From: Edwardsiella piscicida
Lineage (GTDB): Bacteria > Pseudomonadota > Gammaproteobacteria > Enterobacterales > Enterobacteriaceae
Direction of reading: 5' to 3'
DNA length: 64,000 bases
Assembly: GCF_001896205.1 (NCBI RefSeq)
Contig: NZ_MPNU01000001.1
Location: forward strand, 111,044-175,043
Positions 56,036 through 64,000 of this stretch are shown here, one piece after another. The stretch's first letter is position 1; each line of letters begins with the position of its first letter. The notes under the pieces are model-generated. The model searched no databases. It was not told the origin of the DNA and worked only from the letters and a program-made list of their open reading frames with translations. The translations under genes were made by a program, and so were the position numbers.

Positions 56036-57514
56036 ATGACCAACTATTTTAATACGCTGAATCTGCGTCAGCAGCTGGCGCAGCTGGGTAAGTGCCGTTT
56101 TATGGCGCGGGCGGAGTTTGCCGATGGGGTCAATGCCTTGCGCGGTAAGAAGGTGGTGATCGTCGGCTGCGGCGCCCAGGGGCTGAACCAGGGGCTGAAC
56201 ATGCGCGACTCGGGGCTGGACGTCGCCTATGCCCTGCGGGCAGAGGCGATCGCCGAACGGCGCGACTCATATCGTCGCGCCACCGAGCACGGTTTCAGCG
56301 TCGGGGATTATCAAACCCTGATCCCCCAGGCCGATCTGGTTATCAACCTGACGCCGGACAAACAGCATGCCGCCGTGGTCAGCGCGGTGCAGCCGCTGAT
56401 GAAGCAGGGGGCGGCGCTGGGGTATTCGCACGGCTTCAATATCGTTGAGGTGGGGCAGCAGATCCGCCCGGACATCACCGTGGTGATGGTTGCCCCCAAG
56501 TGCCCCGGCACCGAAGTGCGCGAGGAGTATAAGCGCGGCTTTGGCGTACCGACCCTGATCGCGGTGCACCCGGAAAACGATCCGCGCGGAGAGGGGATGG
56601 CGATTGCCAAGGCGTGGGCGTCGGCGACCGGCGGCGATCGCGCCGGGGTGTTGGCGTCATCGTTTGTGGCGGAGGTAAAGTCTGACCTGATGGGCGAGCA
56701 GACCATTCTGTGTGGGATGCTGCAGACCGGCTCGCTGCTGTGCTATGAGCGTTTGGTCGCCGAGGGGGCCGATCCGGCCTGGGCCGGCAAGCTGATCCAG
56801 TTTGGCTGGGAGACCATCACCGAGGCCCTGAAGCAGGGCGGGATCACCCTGATGATGGATCGCCTCTCCAATCCCGCCAAGCTGCGCGCCTATGCGTTAG
56901 CCGAGCAGCTCAAGACGCTGATGGCGCCGCTGTTTGCCAAGCATATGGATGACATTCTCTCCGGGGCCTTCTCGCAGGGGATGATGGCGGACTGGGCCGC
57001 GGACGATGATCACCTGCTGACCTGGCGCGCGGAGACCGGCGAAAGCGCCTTTGAAAAGGCGCCGCCGTTTGAGGGCAAGATCGATGAGCAGACCTATTTC
57101 GATCGCGGTGTGCTGCTGGTGGCGATGGTGAAGGCCGGGGTCGAGCTGGCCTTTGAAACCATGGTCGCCTCCGGCATCGTCGCCGAGTCCGCCTACTATG
57201 AGTCGCTGCATGAGCTGCCGCTGATCGCCAATACCATCGCCCGTCGGCGACTGTATGAGATGAACGTGGTTATCTCGGATACCGCCGAATATGGCAACTA
57301 CCTGTTTGCCAACGCGGCGGTACCGCTGCTGCGCCAAGCGTTTATGGCGACGCTGCAGCCGGGGGATCTGGGGCAGTCGCTGCCGGCAGGGGCGGTGGAT
57401 AACGCCGCGCTGCGGGAGGTCAATCAGGCCATCCGTCAGCATCCCATTGAGACGGTCGGTGAGCGCCTGCGCGGCTATATGACCGATATGAAGCGCGTGG
57501 CCGTCGCCGGTTAG
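56036..57514 (+). CDS. ilvC: Ketol-acid reductoisomerase (class II)
   Basis: A 492-residue NADPH enzyme that isomerises and reduces acetolactate to dihydroxyisovalerate. The Rossmann motif [41 protein letters not shown] with the Mg site, and the long duplicated class II C-terminal domain (about 490 residues in total) are present. Start [14 protein letters not shown] chosen by similarity and the GGAGTGCAGC upstream. Controlled by ilvY; its stop overlaps the convergent ppiC stop by four bases. Confidence 0.98.
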   Translation: MTNYFNTLNLRQQLAQLGKCRFMARAEFADGVNALRGKKVVIVGCGAQGLNQGLNMRDSGLDVAYALRAEAIAERRDSYRRATEHGFSVGDYQTLIPQADLVINLTPDKQHAAVVSAVQPLMKQGAALGYSHGFNIVEVGQQIRPDITVVMVAPKCPGTEVREEYKRGFGVPTLIAVHPENDPRGEGMAIAKAWASATGGDRAGVLASSFVAEVKSDLMGEQTILCGMLQTGSLLCYERLVAEGADPAWAGKLIQFGWETITEALKQGGITLMMDRLSNPAKLRAYALAEQLKTLMAPLFAKHMDDILSGAFSQGMMADWAADDDHLLTWRAETGESAFEKAPPFEGKIDEQTYFDRGVLLVAMVKAGVELAFETMVASGIVAESAYYESLHELPLIANTIARRRLYEMNVVISDTAEYGNYLFANAAVPLLRQAFMATLQPGDLGQSLPAGAVDNAALREVNQAIRQHPIETVGERLRGYMTDMKRVAVAG

Positions 57515-57792
57515 CTGCGGTACAGCACCTTAATGATGTGGTAGCCAAAACGGGTTTTGATCGGGCCGATAGGGGTCAGCAGTGGACCGCTGAAGACGGC
57601 GCGATCAAACTCGGGCACCATGCTTCCCTTCGTAAACTCCCCCAAGTCGCCGCCCTGGCGCTTTGAGGGGCAGCGTGAATGGCGACGCGCCAGCGTTTGA
57701 AATTGGGCGCCTCGCTTCAGCTTTTGCAGCAGCGATTCGGCCTCGGCCTGACTCTCGACCAAAATGTGCAGTGCGGCGGCGCGGCGGGCCAT
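57511..57792 (-). CDS. ppiC: Parvulin peptidyl-prolyl isomerase PpiC
   Basis: A 93-residue single-domain parvulin, a cytoplasmic proline isomerase. [41 protein letters not shown] and [12 protein letters not shown] are the family core, and length equals E. coli PpiC exactly. It lies between ilvC and rep, read leftwards. Confidence 0.96.
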   Translation of the reverse strand: MARRAAALHILVESQAEAESLLQKLKRGAQFQTLARRHSRCPSKRQGGDLGEFTKGSMVPEFDRAVFSGPLLTPIGPIKTRFGYHIIKVLYRS

Positions 57793-57934
57793 GGGGATAT
57801 CCTTAGGGTTATTGAGATCGGTGACGCAGAGATCGCGCAGGCGTCTGACGGTATGCGATCGCTCGCCGGCGCGATGAAAACCTGCGTAGTGTACGGCGGC
57901 GGCGCAGCGCAGGCAATGTACCGACGGCGCGGTT

Positions 57935-57963
57935 TTTTTTCCGCCGTCGCTTTCTGCTACAAT
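57935..57963 (+). promoter_or_regulatory. Candidate promoter of rep
   Basis: TACAAT at 57958-57963 preceded by TGC (extended -10), and a T-run at the -35 position with a 17-base spacer. It is about 45 bases before the rep ATG. Confidence 0.6.
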
Positions 57964-58005
57964 CGCCTCCCGCCCACGGGGGTCATCATTAGCAGGAATA
58001 TCGTC

Positions 58006-60033
<2,028 letters not shown>

Positions 60034-60057
60034 GGGACATCAGCGCGTAGGAAAACG

Positions 60058-60088
60058 CGCGCGGGGCGCCCGACGAGCGTCCCGCGCG
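60058..60088. terminator. GC hairpin between convergent rep and gppA
   Basis: Eleven-base stem CGCGCGGGGCG / CGTCCCGCGCG (one G-T pair) without T-run on either side. Confidence 0.45.
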
Positions 60089-60103
60089 GGGTAGGATCAG
60101 GCG

Positions 60104-61606
60104 TTACGCCGACGTCGCGTCGACGATCTGCAGCGGCCAGTGGGCGTAGCCCTGCCACAGACTCTCCTGCTGCAGGCTTTCGGCGCGCAGCGGGTGGTCG
60201 GCGAGCCAGTCCACCGGCAGGATCAGACGCAGGGCGTCCTCCTCGCAGACCTGCGTCAGCAGCGGCGGCAGCGCGCCGTCGTGGCGCTGACTGGCGAAAA
60301 TGATCGCCAGGCGCAGCAGGCGACACAGCCGCTGGGCGGTGCGGAGCGGAACGGCGTTCTGCTGGCCAAACAGCGCCAGATTGAGCGGACCGCTCTGGTT
60401 AGCCAGCAGGGTCGCCAGCAGCTTTTTCTGCGCCGGCGTGAAGCCGGGCAGATCCAGATGGCGAACCAGATAGGCGGCGTGCTGCGGCGCCTGACGCACA
60501 TCTACGCTCAGCCCCAGCTCATGGAGCAGGCAGGCCGCGTGCAGCAGCGTATGGGCACAGCTGTCCAGCGGCCACGGGGTCGAGAGCTGGCGGGCCAGAC
60601 CATCGGCCAGGCGCCAGACTCGCTCGGCCTGCCCTTCATCGATCAAAAAGCGGCGCTGAATGTTATGCAGCGTCCGGGTACGGACATCGCAGCCCACCGG
60701 CAGCGCCAGCATGCCATAGACCAGACCTTCGCGCAGCGCGCCGCCGGAGAGGGTCATGCTGTCAATATGCAGCGCTTCAAACAGGGCGATCAGAATGGCC
60801 AGGCCGCTGGGGAACACCAGGGCGCGCTCCAGGGTCAGTCCGTCGATCTCCAGCTCTTCAAGCTTACCGCACTCGATGGCGCGATCGCGCAGCTGACACA
60901 GCTTATCCAGGGTGATGCGTTCGTCCATCCCCTGGGCGACCATGATCTCCTGCAGAGCCTGCACGGTACCGGATGCGCCGACGCAGGCCTGCCAGCCATG
61001 GCGTAGCAGCGTATCGCGTACCGGGGCGATCATCGCATGCGCGGCATCGCCAGCGCGGGCAAAGTTGGCCTGTGTCAGGTGGCGGTCGCTGAAGTAGCGC
61101 TCTAGCCAGGTGACACAGCCCATCTGCAGGCTGAACAGAACGTCGGCCTTGGCGCCTTCGCCGCAGGCCAGCTCGGTACTGCCGCCGCCGATGTCGACCA
61201 CCAGCCGCCGACGGGCGCCGCCGGTGGTGTGAGCAACCCCCTGATAAATCAGGCGAGCTTCCTCTTCACCGCTGATGATGCGTACCGGACGCCCCAGAAT
61301 TTCCTGCGCACGCGCGATGAACGCGTCGGCGTTCCGGGCGATGCGCAGCGTCGCCGTCGCAACGACCCGGATGTGGTCGGTGGGAATATCCTGCAGGCGT
61401 TCGGCGAAGAGGCGCAGGCACTGCCAGCCGCGCTGCATCGCATCCGGCGACAGAATATTGTCAGCGTCCAGACCGGCGGCCAGGCGCACCTTGCGCTTGA
61501 TCCGCGCCAGCGTCTGGATACCGCCGGCCATCTCACGCACCACCAGCATGTGGAAGCTGTTAGAGCCTAAGTCGATGGCGGCATACAACGCGGCGCTCTT
61601 GCTCAT
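60104..61606 (-). CDS. gppA: Guanosine-5'-triphosphate,3'-diphosphate pyrophosphatase
   Basis: A 500-residue exopolyphosphatase-family enzyme that converts pppGpp to ppGpp and also degrades polyphosphate. [18 protein letters not shown], the second phosphate loop [16 protein letters not shown] and [17 protein letters not shown] are family marks, followed by the C-terminal HD-like domain. It follows rhlB after five bases in one leftward operon, as in E. coli. Confidence 0.96.
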   Translation of the reverse strand: MSKSAALYAAIDLGSNSFHMLVVREMAGGIQTLARIKRKVRLAAGLDADNILSPDAMQRGWQCLRLFAERLQDIPTDHIRVVATATLRIARNADAFIARAQEILGRPVRIISGEEEARLIYQGVAHTTGGARRRLVVDIGGGSTELACGEGAKADVLFSLQMGCVTWLERYFSDRHLTQANFARAGDAAHAMIAPVRDTLLRHGWQACVGASGTVQALQEIMVAQGMDERITLDKLCQLRDRAIECGKLEELEIDGLTLERALVFPSGLAILIALFEALHIDSMTLSGGALREGLVYGMLALPVGCDVRTRTLHNIQRRFLIDEGQAERVWRLADGLARQLSTPWPLDSCAHTLLHAACLLHELGLSVDVRQAPQHAAYLVRHLDLPGFTPAQKKLLATLLANQSGPLNLALFGQQNAVPLRTAQRLCRLLRLAIIFASQRHDGALPPLLTQVCEEDALRLILPVDWLADHPLRAESLQQESLWQGYAHWPLQIVDATSA

Positions 61607-61611
61607 GCTGA

Positions 61612-62901
61612 TTAACCTGAGCGTTTACGGTTCGGGCGCGGTGCACCGCTGCCGCGGCGCGGCGATCCCGGACGGCGTGCGCCGGCGCCGTTACGGCTAC
61701 GGCTCAGGCGTTTGGGGGCCGGCAGATCTTTGAGCAGGGCGTCGCTGTTGTATTTGCTGACCGGAATCGAATGGCCGATATAGCTTTCGATCGCCGGCAG
61801 GTTCAGCACATACTCTTCACAGGCGAGGCTGATGGACTTGCCGCTGGCGCCGGCGCGGCCGGTACGGCCGATACGGTGTACGTAGTCTTCACAGTCATCG
61901 GGCAGGTCATAGTTAAACACATGGGTGACCGCCGGGATATGCAGGCCGCGCGCGGCGACGTCGGTGGCAACCAGAATATCGATGTGCCCCTTGGTGAAGT
62001 CTTCCAGGATGCGCAGGCGTTTTTTCTGCGGTACGTCCCCGGTCAGCAGACCGACGCGGTGGCCATCGGCGGCCAGGTGCCCCCAGATGTCCTCACAGCG
62101 GTGCTTGGTGTTGGCGAAAATGATGCAGCGATCCGGCCACTCCTCTTCCAGCAGCGTCTGCAGCAGGCGCATTTTCTCTTCGTTGGAGGGGTAGAACAGC
62201 TCTTCCTGGATCCGGTGACCGGTTTTTTGCTCCGGCTCAACCTCGACATACTCGGCGTTGTTCATATGTTCGAACGCCAGTTCGCGTACGCGGTAAGAGA
62301 GGGTTGCGGAAAACAGCATGTTAAGGCGCTGGGCGGTCGGCGGCATACGGCGGAACAGCCAGCGAATATCTTTGATAAAGCCCAGATCGAACATGCGATC
62401 GGCTTCGTCGAGAACCACGACCTGAATGGCGCCAAGGTCAACGTGACCCTGCTTGGCATAGTCGATCAGGCGTCCGGTGGTACCGATCAGGATATCGACA
62501 CCCTGCTCTAAGACCCGGAGCTGCTTGTCATAGCCATCGCCGCCGTAGGCCAGGCCGAGGCGCAGGCCGGTTTCTTGGGCCAGCGGTTCGGCATCGGAGT
62601 GGATCTGGACGGCCAGCTCACGTGTCGGCGCCATAATCAGCGCGCGCGGCTGATTGGTTTTGCGCTCGGCAATGGCCGGATGAGTCAGTAGATAATGAAA
62701 AGTAGACGCTAAAAATGCTAGCGTCTTGCCGGTGCCGGTTTGCGCCTGTCCCGCAACGTCACGCCCGGCGATCGCCAGGGGCAATGCCAGTGCCTGAATG
62801 GGAGTGCAGCTGTGAAACCCTTTTGATTCAAGGGCTTTGATCACCATTGGGTGCAGGGCGAAGTCGGCAAACTTCTGTTCAGTCAAGTGTGTTTTGCTCA
62901 T
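61612..62901 (-). CDS. rhlB: ATP-dependent RNA helicase RhlB
   Basis: A 429-residue DEAD-box helicase, a component of the RNA degradosome on RNase E. The Q motif is at [26 protein letters not shown] (Walker A), [22 protein letters not shown] (DEAD), [10 protein letters not shown] (SAT), and [18 protein letters not shown] (VI) are complete. A basic C-terminal tail rich in Arg, Pro and Gly follows. Divergent from trxA. Confidence 0.98.
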   Translation of the reverse strand: MSKTHLTEQKFADFALHPMVIKALESKGFHSCTPIQALALPLAIAGRDVAGQAQTGTGKTLAFLASTFHYLLTHPAIAERKTNQPRALIMAPTRELAVQIHSDAEPLAQETGLRLGLAYGGDGYDKQLRVLEQGVDILIGTTGRLIDYAKQGHVDLGAIQVVVLDEADRMFDLGFIKDIRWLFRRMPPTAQRLNMLFSATLSYRVRELAFEHMNNAEYVEVEPEQKTGHRIQEELFYPSNEEKMRLLQTLLEEEWPDRCIIFANTKHRCEDIWGHLAADGHRVGLLTGDVPQKKRLRILEDFTKGHIDILVATDVAARGLHIPAVTHVFNYDLPDDCEDYVHRIGRTGRAGASGKSISLACEEYVLNLPAIESYIGHSIPVSKYNSDALLKDLPAPKRLSRSRNGAGARRPGSPRRGSGAPRPNRKRSG

Positions 62902-62983
62902 AATGGCGTAGAATAACAGTTAACCGTATCTTCACGAAAGTATTGCTTTACGAAAGCGTATCCGATGAAATAAAGTCAACCCT

Positions 62984-63013
62984 TTGTTGGGGGAAGTAGG
63001 CTATTACTATAAC
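62984..63013 (+). promoter_or_regulatory. Promoter of trxA
   Basis: TTGTTG (62984-62989) and TATAAC (63008-63013) with an 18-base spacer, about 33 bases before the trxA ATG. Confidence 0.6.
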
Positions 63014-63046
63014 CAACAAGGCAGACTTAATCCTGTGGAGTAGAAC

Positions 63047-63373
63047 ATGAGCGATAAAATTGTTCACCTGAGCGACAGTGGCTTCGAGGCTGACGTGCTG
63101 AAGGCTGAAGGCCCGATCCTGGTTGATTTCTGGGCTGAATGGTGCGGTCCGTGCAAGATGATTGCTCCGATCCTGGACGAAATCGCAGCCGAGTATGCAG
63201 GGAAGCTGACCATTGCTAAGCTGAATATCGACGAAAACCCGGCCACTGCGCCGAAGTACGGTATTCGTGGTATTCCGACGCTGCTGCTGTTCAAGAACGG
63301 CGCGGTTGCGGCCACCAAAGTGGGCGCGCTGTCCAAGACTCAGTTGAAAGAGTTCCTGGATGCCAACCTGTAA
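63047..63373 (+). CDS. trxA: Thioredoxin 1
   Basis: A 108-residue disulfide oxidoreductase of the cytoplasm. The active site [18 protein letters not shown] has Cys33 and Cys36; [14 protein letters not shown] holds the cis-Pro. It matches E. coli Trx1 nearly throughout. A GGAG site lies seven bases before the ATG. Confidence 0.98.
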   Translation: MSDKIVHLSDSGFEADVLKAEGPILVDFWAEWCGPCKMIAPILDEIAAEYAGKLTIAKLNIDENPATAPKYGIRGIPTLLLFKNGAVAATKVGALSKTQLKEFLDANL

Positions 63374-63806
63374 GGTTGCCCGCCATTTGTGACGGCGTCC
63401 GGCGGTTAACGGATTCTTGCTGTTGACCGCTAGACGTCCGCTCATAAGCGTGTTAAGTTTAACCACGCTGCCTAGTCAGTGCTTACCTGTAGTTTGAATC
63501 ATCTGGTTTGAACCAAAAGTTAGAATCTAAGTTTTACTCTGTTTGAAACCTCTGTATCGCCAGCGTTCTTCCTGTTGTATATGGCTGTGTCGCCGGGATG
63601 AAGCATGGATCAGCAAGTTAAAACATAGGTTTTAAATCGTTAACGCCTCTTTCGTCCCATCAGCGAGAATCGTCCGCTGGATCTGTCGCACCGTTAGCAG
63701 CATGGGCGCGCAGGGGAAGGAAAGTTCGCAAACAGGCATGGATGACCCCGTCATACCATTCACTATACAGTTCGAGATATACCCCGAGTTTAAAGAACCC
63801 ACCACT
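63374..63806 (+). other. rho leader region between trxA and rho
   Basis: About 430 bases without a supportable gene. In E. coli the matching region is the rho leader, where Rho attenuates its own transcription. A nine-base stem GCGGTTAAC / GTTGACCGC (one G-T pair) is at 63402-63430, 30 bases after trxA. Only very short open frames are present (6-8 codons). I see no clear counterpart of rhoL. An ATG at 63702 is in frame with rho and would add 35 codons, without a ribosome site. Confidence 0.6.
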
Positions 63807-64000
63807 ATGAATCTTACCGAATTAAAGAATACGCCGGTTTCTGAGTTGATTACGCTTGGCGAGAGCATGGGGCTGGAAAATCTGGCGCGCATGCGTAAGC
63901 AGGATATTATTTTTGCCATCCTCAAGCAGCATGCGAAAAGCGGCGAAGATATTTTTGGCGATGGCGTACTGGAGATCCTGCAGGATGGTTTTGGATTCCT
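63807..64000 (+). CDS. rho: Transcription termination factor Rho (N-terminal part, cut by window edge)
   Basis: The first 64 residues of the hexameric RNA helicase that ends transcription. MNLTELKNTPVSELITLG, MRKQDIIFAILKQHAKSGED and IFGDGVLEILQDGFGF are the Rho N-terminal domain, nearly identical to E. coli. The gene runs off the right edge, before the ATPase domain. Confidence 0.97.
   Translation, partial: MNLTELKNTPVSELITLGESMGLENLARMRKQDIIFAILKQHAKSGEDIFGDGVLEILQDGFGF

Noticed and set aside
57679-58005. 109-codon upstream extension of rep
   Set aside because: It runs antisense over ppiC and across the rep promoter; Rep normally begins at MRLNPGQQQ.

Overview
The window is about 64 kb of ordinary enterobacterial chromosome, rich in G+C except for one short tract. 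Nearly every gene has a clear orthologue in Escherichia coli, and the local gene orders glyS-glyQ, gmk-rpoZ-spoT-trmH-recG, yicC/rph-pyrE-slmA-dut-coaBC-radC-rpmBG-mutM-coaD, hldD-waaF-waaC, kbl-tdh, [39 protein letters not shown] are those of Enterobacterales. The lipopolysaccharide core locus is not the E. coli type. It is the Klebsiella/Serratia/Proteus-like type with waaE, wabG, wabH and a wabN-like deacetylase. That, with the base composition and the way protein segments are joined, suggests Edwardsiella or a close relative (Hafniaceae); this is an inference. The window starts inside glyS and ends inside rho.

Layout. 1-8.6 kb: glyS (partial), glyQ, tag, a yiaC-like acetyltransferase, a Mn-riboswitch-controlled UPF0016 exporter, yiaD, tusA, a preQ1-riboswitch-controlled yhhQ, a secreted family 3 glycoside hydrolase, a GNAT protein and dcrB. 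8.6-19.3 kb: yicH, xanP, gltS and the stringent-response/repair operon gmk-rpoZ-spoT-trmH-recG. 19.3-28 kb: yicG, yicC, rph-pyrE with its attenuator, slmA, dut, coaBC, radC, rpmB-rpmG, mutM, coaD. 28-42.5 kb: the LPS core locus. Two left-reading blocks (hldD-waaF-waaC-waaL-three glycosyltransferases, and waaQ-wabG-wabH-waaA-waaE-coaD) are separated by one right-reading deacetylase gene. The waaL gene and its neighbour glycosyltransferase are strikingly AT-rich. 42.8-48.2 kb: kbl-tdh threonine catabolism, a frameshifted comM, an MFS carrier. 48.2-57.5 kb: the complete branched-chain amino acid locus with leader peptide, attenuator, ilvGMEDA, the ilvY regulator and ilvC. 57.5-64 kb: ppiC, rep, gppA, rhlB, trxA, the long rho leader and the start of rho.

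Regulation that can be read directly includes two riboswitches (Mn2+ yybP-ykoY type, preQ1-I), two classical attenuators (pyrE, ilv), a PurR-type operator over the xanP -35 box, an inverted repeat in the ilvY-ilvC interval, and many intrinsic terminators. Two genes (comM and one core glycosyltransferase) appear to be thrown out of frame at short G/C homopolymers.

I looked for a new system and did not find one: there are no CRISPR arrays, prophage, transposon, toxin-antitoxin or defence genes. The most distinctive region is the variable part of the core LPS locus (about 33.6-39.6 kb).
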